Part shown: one piece after another, positions 11,335 to 22,288 of the stretch
Numbering within the stretch: position 1 is the stretch's first letter
Layout of the letters: every line of letters starts with the position of its first letter
Assembly (NCBI RefSeq): GCF_000313135.1
Contig: NW_004457442.1
Coordinates: 1,146,657-1,210,656 of the forward strand
Source: Acanthamoeba castellanii str. Neff
Taxonomy: Eukaryota > Discosea > Longamoebia > Acanthamoebidae
DNA length: 64,000 bases
Direction: 5' to 3'
Made by a program: the position numbers and the translations under genes
The notes under the pieces: generated by a model
Database searches by the model: none
Seen by the model: only the letters and a program-made list of their open reading frames with translations
Told to the model about the DNA's origin: nothing

Positions 11335-12211
11335 ATGGAGGAAGAGGGGGACCACTGGACGAGCAACGTGTGGCGAATGGCGGGCTGGGGCGCACTGTTC
11401 GTGGCACTGGGGGTGGTGCTGGTATGTGCAGGCGCCTCGCCCGGCGTGCTGGAGTGCCGCCCTGCCGCCCGCCCCACCCGAGGTATAGCGGTGGTGCCTG
11501 AACTCGAACCTGCCACACACGAGCCGCGGTGCGCATCCTCCACAAAGATGTATTCCACATTCATCTCACTACTTTTCTTCTGATTCACGATTTATTGTTC
11601 ATGCATTCAGGCCGGGCGAGTGCGTGGTGCGGGCCGGGTTCGCGTTCGAGCCGGTGCTGGCGTGGTTGGCCCCGTCCGTGCGCGATCAGCTGCGTGATGC
11701 CACTGTGGCTCGGTTTCAAGCCAGCGCGTTCCACAACGCGGACGGCGAAGGGCCGGTGACTCTCGTACTTCGTGATGAGCATGGTGACGAGACCTTGCTC
11801 CCACTCCACCCCCGATGGACGTACGGACGTTCGAGCGTGCACATGTCAACCAGTGGTTGGAGTGATGTGTTTGTTTACACACACGCACGCACACCACACA
11901 CACGCACCACACCGTCTTGCAGGATGAGCTCGCGGCATGGTGCCAAGGTGGCGAAGAGGATCAACGAGCACTTCCTTCAGCTTCGGAGCGATGGAGTGGG
12001 GTTCATGTACACCGAGCGATCCAACACTATGTTCCTTGCCTATGGCTGTGTGTACGATTCCCCTGCCCCCTCCTTGGTTTGTTGGCTTGGCCAACTACGC
12101 ACACGAACGGACCTCGTTTGATGATGTTGATTTATCAATTGCAGGCTGGTTGGCCTGGGTGTGCTCCTGCCCAGCTTGGCCTTCTATCGCCGGTCGGCCA
12201 GGGCTCGGTGA
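11335..12211 (+). CDS. Hypothetical two-transmembrane protein
   Basis: Exons: 11335-11528, 11611-11820, 11923-12051, 12145-12211; 600 nt, 199 aa. There is a hydrophobic segment near the N-terminus (GWGALFVALGVVLVCAGA, ~17-34) and a second at the C-terminus (CVLVGLGVLLPSLAF, ~176-190), followed by a basic RRSARAR tail. The intervening ~140 residues would sit on one side of the membrane and include EPVLAWLAPSVRDQL, FHNADGEGPVTLVLRDE and VGFMYTERSNTMFLAYG. I do not recognise the family. The frame is convincing because all four exons join in phase at GT-AG sites, but exon 1's donor (CCGCG|GTGCGC) was chosen to keep frame. Topology and function are open. Confidence 0.6.
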
Positions 12212-12295
12212 TGAAAGATCTTTGTGTTGCAGAAAGAAAGAAAAAAAGAGAGAAAAGGTCAGCCAGATTATTTAATCATCATAATAATTGCCAAG

Positions 12296-12859
12296 ATGAG
12301 CAAGGACATGGCCAAGCAAGGCGAACCGGGCGAGCTGCACAACCCGGAAGCCATCGCCCACAATAATCGGGCCATCTTCTTTTGGTTCGTTGATCTCCTT
12401 GCTCGAGATTAATTCACGCCTTCAATGCTGACGATGAAATTGGCGGTCGGCAGTCGAATCATTGTGGCGAGTGTGGCAGGAAGTGCGGCAGGCATTCTGG
12501 GGGTGACCGGCTTGGGAGGATTCATCTTCTACGCGGCAGCGTCTGCACTGGTGTCGCTGCTCGTTCTCCACCGAACAGGCTACAACACAAGCAAGTACTT
12601 CACCAGCCCCTCCGCCTTGTGGACCGAGGCTGTTGGACAGGGCCTTTTGGTACCACCTGCTCCACGCTCGCTGCGCTTACCCACCACCACATGCTCACTA
12701 GCTCCTTTCCTCTCTCTTCTTTGCCTTCTCTTCCCGGCCCAGTCCTACGTGCTGTTCTGGACGTACGCTGCTCCCTCCCTCTTCTGCCTCTCATGTGACA
12801 GCTGCTAATGTCGTTCCTGATCTTGCAGGCTCTTCTACGGCTTCGCGTACATCTTCTGA
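12296..12859 (+). CDS. EMC6: ER membrane protein complex subunit 6
   Basis: Exons: 12296-12384, 12454-12649, 12743-12762, 12829-12859; 336 nt, 111 aa, matching the ~110 aa of known EMC6. Diagnostic stretches: NNRAIFFCRIIVASVAGS, AAGILGVTGLGGFIFYAAAS, SLLVLHRTG, KYFTSPSALWTEAVGQGLL and SYVLFWTLFYGFAYIF. These give the three short transmembrane helices of the family. EMC inserts tail-anchored and multipass membrane proteins into the ER, and EMC6 is a core membrane subunit next to the insertase subunit EMC3. The 20-nt third exon and the 31-nt last exon fall inside the last helix. The gene starts about 85 bp after the upstream gene's stop, same strand. Confidence 0.94.
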
Positions 12860-13138
12860 AGAAGCTGCTGTCTCTCTCTTCTTGCTCCTGTTCTCCCGCG
12901 GTTGCATCTCATCGACGCGGAATTGCGACGCTGGGCCACTCCCAGGCTGAGTGTTCGTTGGCACTAAGACACAGTGTATAGTGATCATGGAGAAACAATG
13001 CATGGTCGGTAGTTGCAAGAGCAGAGCGGGCAATGCCAGAGTGTATCGTGCCAGGCAGTGTCTGCTCCAGAGAGGGCAAGAAAAGCGCCAAGAAAAAAGA
13101 AAAGAAACTCCGGAATAAATAAACACAGGGATCTGGAG

Positions 13139-14213
13139 ATGAGTGCCAAGGGCAAGCGAACGAGGGGCGGCAAGAGAAAAGATGATGGTTCAGTCTCGTC
13201 GCCCTTTTACTTGTTTTCGCTTTCTCACCCACCTCACAACAAATCTGCCCCTGCACAGATGAGTACCAGCCGGGCGAGTTCTCGCTCACCCCCGCGGCCA
13301 CGCCCCCGCCCACTCGACGGCGCGCCTCCAGTACGTTTTGCCTCCACCACGCGGTGTGCAGTTGGTTGCTCGAGGCGTGCCACGTTCTTCTGCGTACGCT
13401 GCTCACTTGGGTTCGCGGTGCAGGCAGAGCGGTGGCGCTGACGCCCAAGATGAAGGACCGGGACATGGACGCCATCCAGGACAAGAAGCTCATGCAGCAC
13501 CTGGCCAACCTGGAGAAGGTAAACACCTCCCCGCCCACCTCTTCCCGAGGATCGGCGTCGGTGCGCATTCCAACACTCTCGCTGCACCTCCTTTGTGCTG
13601 CACCACCAGGACAACTTCGGGTTCACGGAAGAGGACGCTGCGCAAGCCACGGCCGAGGAAGATGGTACGCCAACACGCGCGCGTTTCTCGTCTCCGCCCG
13701 TGCGGTTGGTTGATGTCGTTGCGTTGTGATCGATGATGACGATCATTATGGTGCAGCCGAAGGGCCGTTCTCCAAGAAAAAGAAGCGACGAAAGTCAGGC
13801 CTGCGGCGGCTCCGTAAGTACAACTTCGATCGGTACACGGCCACACTTGAAGTGCTTGGTGGCGCGTGTCACACGTGCCACGCCAAGGCTGATCGTGCGT
13901 GTGCGGTTGTGTGTGGTTGTGTGCGTCACACGTGTACAGAGTCTTGGAAGAGGAAGCCGAGCAGGACAAGGATGCCGAGGTGAATTACTTCTCCGTGCAG
14001 GCCGAACCCTCCCGCCTCCCGCCTCGCCACTTCTGCTCTGTGTGCGGGTGCCGCTTCCCATCCCCTCCCTCGCAAATGCGCGCGTGCGTGCGCTCACCAC
14101 GGGCGTGCAGATACTTCGCCAACTACACGTGCACCAAGTGCCGGTCGCGGTTCTGCTGCGTGCGATGCAAGGCCACGCACGAGGAACACCGCTGCCAGAA
14201 GTTCAAAGTCTGA
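13139..14213 (+). CDS. ZNHIT1: HIT-type zinc-finger protein, ZNHIT1/Vps71-like (SWR1/SRCAP subunit)
   Basis: Exons: 13139-13187, 13259-13330, 13424-13518, 13610-13664, 13757-13832, 13940-14047, 14111-14213; 558 nt, 185 aa. The middle carries LMQHLANLEKDNFGFTEED and a basic KKKKRRKSGLRRLRKYNF stretch. The C-terminal HIT zinc finger is complete (~144-185): FCSVCGYFANYTCTKC, RFCCVRCKATHEEHRCQK, supplying seven Cys plus His ligands in the usual interleaved pattern. In yeast and animals this subunit belongs to the SWR1/SRCAP remodeller that deposits H2A.Z. The organisation (basic middle, C-terminal HIT finger, ending KFKV compared with KWTV in human) matches ZNHIT1 over other HIT proteins. Confidence 0.9.
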
Positions 14214-14368
14214 GTTGCGTTCTGGCCCAGATATTAATGCTGTATTTCTTTTTAGTTGTGGAAAAGGAAACGGAAGGAAATTAGTTCTTCTTTCTCGAAC
14301 GGACGCGACGCAAGGACCAGCGCCACCAGCCAAGGCACCAGTACTTTATTGGCCGTCCAGACGCCAGG

Positions 14369-14423
14369 TATGTACCCCTTCCCCGCTGTTGCTCTGCTGG
14401 GCTGACTTGTTAACTTGGATTCA
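14369..14423 (+). other. Candidate 5'-UTR intron of the first U-box/Sel1 gene
   Basis: A GTATGTACCC donor and a pyrimidine-rich ...GGATTCAG acceptor bracket about 55 bp just upstream of the ATG at 14438. No coding continuity is evident upstream, so a spliced leader exon in the 5' UTR is the simplest reading. Confidence 0.35.
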
Positions 14424-14437
14424 GAGACCGACGTTAG

Positions 14438-17400
14438 ATGAAGGGTGCCCTCCCGCTCATGGGTAACGCACTCTCTCCGCGGGGCCAGCGCGCGCCGTTG
14501 GCCTCCCTGCCTCCTCTGCGACCCTCTGCCCCGGAAGCATCACCCGTACCAGGGCAGGTGGTCAACAACGACTACCTGGCGAGCTTCCGCGGGGCGGCGG
14601 ACCTGTCGCCTGAAGTGTCGCCCCTCGGCTCGCCCATCTCCTCCCCCACAAACTCGCCCAGCAGGACCGCACCAGACCACCTGCCCGACTTTGGCCTCGC
14701 CCGCAGCAGCAGCAGCAGCGAGACGGACGCGAAGAAGGCGGCAGCGCCTCGACCCACCCCGCTCTTGCTCCCGACCTCCAACTGCGCTAACTCGTCGCCA
14801 TCGTCGAGTTCAAGTACTAGACCCACGCCGAGCAGCGGCGGCAGCAGCCTCAAGAGGCCATTGCTGCCTGTGCTGCCAACGGGTCTGAAGAAGCCCGCCA
14901 AGCACACGCCAATTCTAGGCCTGTCGAGCCAAACCACGCCGACCACGCCGACCACGACAATACCGAGCAGGTCATCGGAGGCGTCAGAGCGGCGCAGCAA
15001 CGATGGCGAACACGATCGGAAGCGAAAGCACGACGCTCGAGTTGGTCTCAGCCTGCCCAACGCGCTCGCCTTTGCCGCGGTCTCACCAAAGAAGGCGCGT
15101 GGCGGCGCCGTTGACTCGACGAAGGGCAGTACACCAGTGCCGACTGGTGCCCAAACCGCCAGCTGTCCTAGAACAGCCCCTCCGCTGCCTCTCGTCCACA
15201 AGTTGGCCAAAGCTGGTGGGGCGCCGCGTCGGAGCTGGCCGGCCTCAACCATCACACCAGCGTCGGCGTCGGCGAGCAAGCCAAAAGCCGATGTCGGTCT
15301 CGCTCGGCTGGCGCGGCACATCAAGCAGGAGCGCTTCCACGAACACGATGCCGATCAGATGGACGAGGAGGGTGGCCCCGACGTACGCGATGTGGTGGAA
15401 AAGCTCGCCAACACGCCCGCCTACGCCCCGTCAGAGCACCTGATGTGCCCGCTCCTTCACGAGGTCATGAGCGACCCCGTGTTTGCTGAGGTTCGTCCAC
15501 ACGACACACGCGACACGCCACACGGTGCTGATGCGTGGTCGTGCAGGATGGCTTCACATACGAGCGGTCGGCCATCGAAGACTGGATCCGTCGGCTCCTC
15601 CCTCCCGACCGGGCCAACGACGACGTGCCTGTGACCGGACCCAACGGCGACGCGATATCGATTGCCGCCCTGCGCCCCAACCGGTTCGTCCAGATGGCCG
15701 TCGAGCGATGGCAGCGGCGGCGCAAGGCGATGGAGGCGCTTGTGACGGGCGCCGACGAGTCCATGGTGGCCCGTCGGTTGCGATCCAGGCTCGAGCAGAT
15801 CCACGCACTACAGCGCAACCACTTTGAAAAGGCCCAACAGCTGGGCCAGATCGAGCTCGATCTGCGCGAGGTGCAACGCAAGGAGCACGAAGCCGGCAGC
15901 GCCGTCGCGGCCAAGGAGGAACTCATCGCCGAGAAGGAGGCGCGTATGTGCACGATCGAGGCCCAGCTGCACGAGCTTTCTCGCGAACTCGAAGAGCTGC
16001 GGGCCATCCGAGGCGCCGAAAAGCAGCAGCTCGCCCCGCTCCAGCAAGAGGTCGACGCACTACGCAACCAGACCTCGCTCCTCCAGCACTCTGGGTGCGT
16101 ATGCCTACGCATGTCCGTTCGGTATGTGTGGAATGCGTAGCTCACGCGACCTGGTACTGGCGTTGCCCAGGGCGGCACTTTTCTGCGAGGCGGAGGAGGC
16201 CAGGGCCGAACTGAACAATGTGTGGGCGCAGAGCATCGCGTGTCGTGCGCAGCTGCAGGAGGCCAAGGAGCTCACCAACGAGGTGCAAAAGGTGATCGAA
16301 GAGCACCCCGAGGCCGCGGCCGGTCTGCGGCATAAGCTCGAGCTGTCGGCCGGCGACCTAGGTCACTTGCGCCAGGAGATCGATGATATTCAACAGCAGA
16401 TTGCCAAGGAGCTATGTCGATGCTCTCGGTACGGTGCAGACCTTGTACACCAACTGAAGAGGCAGTGTCCAAACAAGTATGCGTCGGTGTCGTGCCTGTT
16501 GTGCGTGCCGTGGTTCGTGTGTTCGTGTGTTCGTGTCAGTGTGATTGCGGAGGAGGACCCGAGCCGTGTGGAGATGCTCTCGCGTGCTCGTGCTCTAGGT
16601 TCGAGGGAAGCCCGGTACCTGCTGGGCAAGTACTACATGCGCTGCACCGACCCCGGACTCAAGGCACCCACACACCTGCATCGCTGCATTCCCGTTGCCA
16701 TTGCGCTAAGCTCTGTCGCACGCGTCGCGCAGGCTAAGGCGTACTCCTACTTGACGAGAATTGCGGAACCGAACGCAGAGCAGGACGAGTGGGCCACCAA
16801 GGCCATGTACCAGCTCGGGCTGTGCCACCTGTACGGCATCCACACGCAGGCCGACCCGTCCCTCGCCTTTTGCTATTTCTGCAACGCAGCCGATCGGTAC
16901 GTGGCGTGTGCGCGTCTGCGTGCGTAAGTGAGTGCGTGTGCGGATGGACTAGGATTGGCTGAGCCTACGTGAGCGCCACAGAGGACACGCGCGAGCGCAG
17001 AACATGGCGGGTAGCTTCTACGACGGGATTATGAGCCCGGCGATGCCGCGCGATGTGGAGTTGGCTCTGGGGTACTTCCATAAGAGCGCCGCCCAGGGCT
17101 ATCGACCGGCCCAGTACAACCTGGCCGTCCTCCTTCTGTCCGACCAGGCCAGGGACGAGCCAAAGGTTAGTTTTCTTTCTTTGGTCACCTTTCTGCGAGA
17201 GGGGATGGAATCGCTCACGTTCGTGTTGTGGATGGCAGGCATTTGCGCTGTTCAAGGAACTGGCCGAGAGCGGAGAGAAGGAGAGCATGCTGAAGCTCAG
17301 CTGGTGCTACGAGGAAGGCAGGGGTGGTACGAAACCAAAGCCAGCTCGCGCGGTGCATACTCACATACTCACATGTACGCACATACGTGCTCATACTCAG

Positions 17401-17459
17401 TGAGAAAGGACTGCGAGGCGGCAAGGCACTGGCGCGAGAGAGCTCTCGCTGTGAAGTGA
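14438..17459 (+). CDS. U-box / coiled-coil / Sel1-repeat protein (copy 1)
   Basis: Exons: 14438-15490, 15547-16094, 16171-16428, 16540-16663, 16733-16896, 16982-17165, 17239-17326, 17401-17459; 2478 nt, 825 aa. Layout: disordered Ser/Pro-rich N-terminus (1-320); U-box (~325-400; HLMCPLLHEVMSDPVFAEDG, FTYERSAIEDWIRRLLP, PNRFVQMAVERW); charged coiled coil (~410-625); Sel1-like helical repeats (~635-815; ARALGSREARYLLGKYYM, AMYQLGLCHLYG, ALGYFHKSAAQGYRPAQYNLA). U-boxes bind E2 enzymes and act as E3 ubiquitin ligases, and Sel1 repeats are scaffolds, so a substrate- or complex-binding E3 is likely (inference). One intron splits the U-box at AE|DGF and is absent from copy 2. The intron after 16663 has a GC donor. 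Confidence 0.86.
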
Positions 17460-17662
17460 AGCCCGCCAACCGCTGATGAACCGGTTTTTTCTCTTTCCTA
17501 ATTGCGATCAATTTCCTAAGAGAGCAAAAGAAATTGATTTAAAAAATGAATGCCTGAACCTCGAGTGGGCACAATCGATCTCGCACTCTACTAGCTCATC
17601 GTTTCGCGCTGCTCGTTCAATAAGGTGCTGATACCCACTACTTTTCTGTGTGTATTGAAGAA

Positions 17663-20600
17663 ATGAAAAATGACCCTCGCCCTGAATCTACAGAAGAAAT
17701 AAACCAAGCACCTGGCGTTTTGATGAAGCCTGCACGCAGGTCCATGGGTAACACACCTCTATGGGGCAAATTGCCGGGGGGCGTGCCTCAATCGCCCACC
17801 AAGCCTCCCACTGCCGGTGCCGCCTCCACCCAAGTCCCCCCGGTTATGTACGCCGAAGCCGACGATGGAAGCGAGGCGGAGGACCTGCCCGACGTGTCGC
17901 CCATCAACTCTCCCATCAACTCGCCGGTCAGAACCATGTCGCAGGGCTCAATAGCGCCTGACCACGCACACAGTGAAGAACAGTATGGCAGCGCGATGGA
18001 ACCGCACCTGGAGCGACAGATGACGCCAGCAGCGACGAACGGGGACACACCTAGGTCGAGCAGGTCCGAGGCGTCGGGCATGGTGATGGACATGGAGCAG
18101 TACCACAACCGGAAGCGGAAGCGACTACTCGAACCGACCGGCGACAAGCACTCCTCTGCTTCTCCATCATCTTCTTCCTCTTCCCTTGCCTCTCCTGCAT
18201 CGTCCCCCTCGGCCAGCACTGCACATCACCACTCGCTCAGCAGCAACAACTCGCGAGGCCATGACCAGGCTGCGAACAAGTCTGCAGGCACCGCGCCTCC
18301 TGCCAAACGGGGCAAGTCCGTTAGCAGCAGCGCAGCCTTGACCTCGCCCCACACGTCCAGCCTCCCCTCCAGACCGCCCACCACGTGGCCCCCGCCGCCC
18401 GGCCGCAACAACAACGGGCGCCCTACGGTCCCCACACCCAAGATCTCCCCCTCTTCATCGCCATCTCCTCAAGCCAAGCCGCCCACCATCGCGTCGGCCA
18501 CCGCTGTCCCTCTTGCGGCGCTCGATACTCAAGTGCCCGAGCCAGTCGAAGAAGTAGAAGAGGCTGACGACGATCAGCCGCACGATGACCCGGAGCTGAC
18601 CGCCGCCCTGACCGAGCTCCTCAACACGCCCATGTTCACCACGCCGCAGCACCTCATGTGCCCGCTCACCCTCAAGGCCATGAACGACCCGGTCGTCACC
18701 GCCGGCGACGGCTACACCTACGAACGGGCCGCCATCCAGGCCTGGATCCAGCAGCGGCTGCCGGCCGACCGAGCCAGCGACGACGTGCCCGTGCCCGGCC
18801 CGCAGGGAGACCCGGTCTCGCTGGCGGGCCTGATCCCCAGCCGCACCACCCGCGACGCGGTCGCGCGCTGGCGTCGCAGAAGGAAGGCCCTCAAGAAGAC
18901 CATCCGCCAGGGCCGCAGCGAGCCGGTGGCGGCACGCCGCCTGCGGCGCTGCCTGCGCGACGTGCGCGCCCGCGAGCTGGGCCACTTTGAGAAGGCCCAG
19001 CGGCTGAGCCAAATCGAGGACGAGCTGCTCCGGGCGCACGACCAGGCCGAGTTGCTGGGGCGCGCGGCCGGCGAGAAGGCGGCGCTGATCGCCCGGCAGG
19101 AGGCCAACCTGGCCGAGCACGACGCGCGTGTGGTGGAGGCCGAGGAGCAGCTGCGCGCCCTTGTGCGCCGCCTGGAGGAGCTGCGCGCGTCCCAGGAGGC
19201 CGAGCGACAGAGGCTCGAGGCACTCCAGCACGAGGCCCTCTCCATCCAGCAGGAGACCACAGCTCTCCACCAGGAATCCAACGCTCTCCAGCAATCCGGG
19301 TGCGCGCGCCTGCGGTGTAGTGTGTGGTGTGCAGTGGTGCGGTGTGCTGATGAAATGAGTGAAGAGCGGCGTTGATGCGGGAGAGGGAGGAGACGAAGGT
19401 GGACCTGGACCGGGCGTGGGAGGAGATCCAGGCGTGTATTGCGCAGCTGGAGGAGGCGCGCAAGCTGAGCGTCGACCTGCAGCAGGTGGTAGACGAGCAC
19501 CCCGGCACGCGAAGCCTGCGGGACAAGCTCGAAGAGTCCAACCAGGACCTCCACCGCCTCCACCACGAAATCAACCAACTCCAGAACACCATCGCCACCG
19601 AGCTCTGTTCTCGCGCCAGGTACACTCACACCCTGTGTGCGCACGTGCGTGTGTGCGTGCGTGTGTGCGTGCGTGTCGCGTGTGGCCTTGTGTTGCTTAA
19701 TGGGTGGATGGGCGGCGCTGGGCAGGATGATGGACACGGAGGATCCGTACCGGGCAGAGATGCTGTTGCGCGCGTGTAATCTCGGATCGACGGAGGCCCA
19801 GTACAAGCTGGGCAAGTACTACCTGATCCACGAGGGCGAAGAACGGGTCAACACCCCACCCGCTCCACGCACGACACACAGCACACGAGACTAGACGCGC
19901 GCTGACACAACAACACAACGCGCCCACATGTGCGCAGGCCAAGGCGCTGGGGTACTTCATGCATGTGGTGGAGTCTGGGCTGGACGAGACCGGCCGTGTT
20001 CGATCGGGCCTGAGCGTCCAGGAGGGCGCCCTGGTCAGCAAGGCCCTGTACAACGTTGGGTGCTGCCAACGCCGCGGCGTGGGCACCCCCGTCGACTGCG
20101 CCCTCGCCTACCATTACTTTGCCATGGCCGCGGACAGGTGCGTGCCGTCGTGTGCGTGTGCGTGTGCGTGTGCGTGTGCGGTACTGAGCGGAGATGATCG
20201 GGGGTGTAGTGGGCATGCGGCGGCGCAGAATATGATGGGCGACGCCTACAACGAGGTGGGCGGGGTGTTCCCGCGCGACGTGGAGATGGCCTTCAAGTAC
20301 TTCGAGAAGAGCTCGGCCCAGGGCGATAAGATGGCCACCTACAACCTGGCCATCCTCTACCAGTCCGACGAGATCAAGGCCAGGGACGACCGCCACGTAC
20401 GTTGTTGCTCTTGTCTCCATCGCCAGGCGGTCAGCTGGCGATGCCGATGGTGATGTGTATGATGCTGATGGTCGCGTCGTCCAGGCCTTCAACCTGTTCA
20501 AGAGCCTGGCAGAGGGAGGCGATGAGGACAGCATGCACGAGGTGAGCCAGTGCTATAGAGAGGGCAAGGGCGGTACGTGGACTTACACCGGCACTTTACC

Positions 20601-20734
20601 GGCGTGCGTGCGTGCGTGATCCTCACCGAATCCGCACATGTGCAGTGGCGCGAGACATGGAGAAGGCCGAGTACTGGCTGCGCAAGAGGCAGACCGCGTT
20701 GGCGGAGAACGGAGGATCGGCTAAGGCCGACTGA
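17663..20734 (+). CDS. U-box / coiled-coil / Sel1-repeat protein (copy 2)
   Basis: Exons: 17663-19299, 19365-19619, 19726-19846, 19938-20137, 20210-20396, 20485-20572, 20646-20734; 2577 nt, 858 aa. This is a tandem paralogue of the preceding gene with the same order: disordered N-terminus, U-box (~325-400; HLMCPLTLKAMNDPVVTAGD, YTYERAAIQAWIQQRLP), long Arg/Glu-rich coiled coil (~410-635) and Sel1-like repeats (~645-850; ACNLGSTEAQYKLGKYYL, GYFMHVVE, YNVGCCQRRGVG, FKYFEKSSAQGDKMATYNLA). Six intron positions correspond to copy 1, but the U-box intron is missing. By alignment with copy 1 (shared MK....MGN start) translation may begin at the in-frame ATG 17723, giving 838 aa. The N-terminal halves have diverged strongly while the U-box and Sel1 parts are conserved. 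Confidence 0.86.
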
Positions 20735-20867
20735 GCCACCTCCGCGGTGCTCCGATGATGCGGTCCCAGAGGGGACCCTGTAGAACGAGGAGACGAAGAC
20801 GAATGATAGGGTTTTTTTGTGGACTAGAAAGAGTTGATGAAGGTGGTGATGGTGATGGTGGGTTGGG

Positions 20868-22087
20868 TCAAGAAGAGGGGAGGGCGAGGGCGTAGGTGAT
20901 GTCGAAGTGGGGGATGGTTTCGCGCGGGTAGCCCATGGCGTTGCTCACCACCTGACAGCCGGGGCCGCCTCGCTCGCCCTCGAGCGTCGTTCGAGAGCAC
21001 CAGTGCGTGTGTCCGTAGGCCCACGCCGCGATCGGTGGCGTGTGCGCTGTCGCATGTATGCGTGCGTCATGTTAGCCAATACATCGTGTGCGGGTGTCGT
21101 GTGCACACGTACCCTTGATGTAGGCCTCGAGGTCGGTGAAGGCCGAGGCATCGAGGCAGTGGTGCGCCGGGTTGACCGAGTTGGGCGTGGGCGCGTGATG
21201 GGTGAGGACCACAATGCGGTCGTCCCCGTGCTGGGCCGTGATGCGGTCCACCTGCTCCTTGATCCAGTTGAGCTCCTCCTCATGGAAGGCATTCGTGTCG
21301 TCCACGCTCAGCCTGGTCAGACCAGTGAGCGCGAGTGGGCAGGGTGGAGGGGGTGGCGGTGATGGTGGTGGTGCCTGGTCTTGTTGTACTTGATGTTGTA
21401 GTAGTCGTTGACCATGCGCGATGCCTCCGCCCCTTCCTATTTCACCAGTGGCGAGTAGCGAGTGAGCCATGGACTGCGCGACACGACATGGCACGGCACG
21501 ACACGGCACGGCACGACACGACACGACACGACACGACACGCACACGACCAACGACACGACACGCACGGATTCTGGGATGTGGGTCCACAGCGTGCAGCCG
21601 AGGAGCCACACACCCTCCTTATCCTGCGTGGACCACAAAAGAGGTGAGAGAAGTTGATGGTGGTGAAGGCGAAGGCGATGTGTTTGGCGGTGAGTAGTAC
21701 GAGCCTGACGGCGGTGCGGTCGAGGAACATGAGCTTGTCGGGTCGCATGGCGCACACGCCGGCGATGATGGGCTTCACCTTTTCGTAGTGGCCCTTGTAG
21801 TACTCGTGATTGCCCGCCAACACGAAGATGCGATCCCAGCCTCGCTCCTCGGGTGCCACATCAGATGATGAAGCTGGCGCCGGTCGGTCGGCGAGGTGGA
21901 GGAGAAAGCGCTGATAGTCGCCGCCAACGTGCGGGTAGCCAATGTCGCCGAGCAGGGCCAGGAAGGGGGCGGTCGCGGGCACCGCGGGCAGCTTGCCCTC
22001 CCTCATCTCCAGATGCACATCGGACAAAATTTGCAATCGGAATGGTGCGGCTTTCTCGCCCACAGCCATCTTCTCTGTGGTCTGCAT
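20868..22087 (-). CDS. Calcineurin-like metallophosphoesterase
   Basis: Exons: 22087-21701, 21623-21567, 21436-21375, 21312-21113, 21046-20868; 885 nt, 294 aa. The five signatures of the fold are present: ILSDVHLE, GDIGYPHVGGD, LAGNHEYY, VVLTHHAPT and YGHTHW. The protein lacks a signal peptide or membrane segment, so it is probably a soluble cytosolic enzyme. The substrate cannot be inferred; family members hydrolyse phosphomonoesters or diesters, including nucleotides. Exon 3 (62 nt) ends at a GC donor (ACCAG|GCACC). The intron between exons 2 and 3 holds a long ACACG/GCACG tandem array. The sequence just upstream of the ATG at 22087 resembles a splice acceptor (TGTATGCAG), so the real start may be the ATG at 22068 (MAVGEK) or in an upstream exon. 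Confidence 0.82.
21477..21566. repeat. Pentanucleotide-like ACACG/GCACG tandem array
   Basis: Imperfect 5-bp units (ACACG, GCACG) repeat over about 85 bp. The array fills most of the second intron of the metallophosphoesterase (21437-21566). Confidence 0.85.
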
Positions 22088-22288
22088 ACAGCGAGAAGGA
22101 AGAAGATGACGGGGCTCACAAGATGCAAGATGTCACTGTATTATCAAATCAAAAAAACAAAAATGACAAAAAATGATAATTAATAATAAGGAAATGAAGC
22201 AGGAACGCACCAGGTCGACAGTTACGTCTGGTGCCTTTCACTTCCATCTCCAGCTTGTATCATCGTCTCATCCCAACTAACAACAAGA
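22088..22288. promoter_or_regulatory. Divergent spacer between metallophosphoesterase and GMF
   Basis: About 200 bp between divergent starts, with an A/T-rich core at 22140-22195. A shared promoter region is likely by position only. Confidence 0.3.

Noticed and set aside
15824..16927. 367-codon plus-strand frame overlapping the first U-box gene
   Set aside because: Upstream part reads out of phase with the coiled coil; only its downstream segments coincide with true exons, and it crosses introns.
18718..19815. 365-codon minus-strand frame opposite the second U-box gene
   Set aside because: GC-rich shadow frame with Arg/Ser composition; the plus strand carries the U-box and coiled coil.
21463..21650. 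Direct-repeat array considered as CRISPR
   Set aside because: Units are 5 bp with no spacers, inside a eukaryotic intron.
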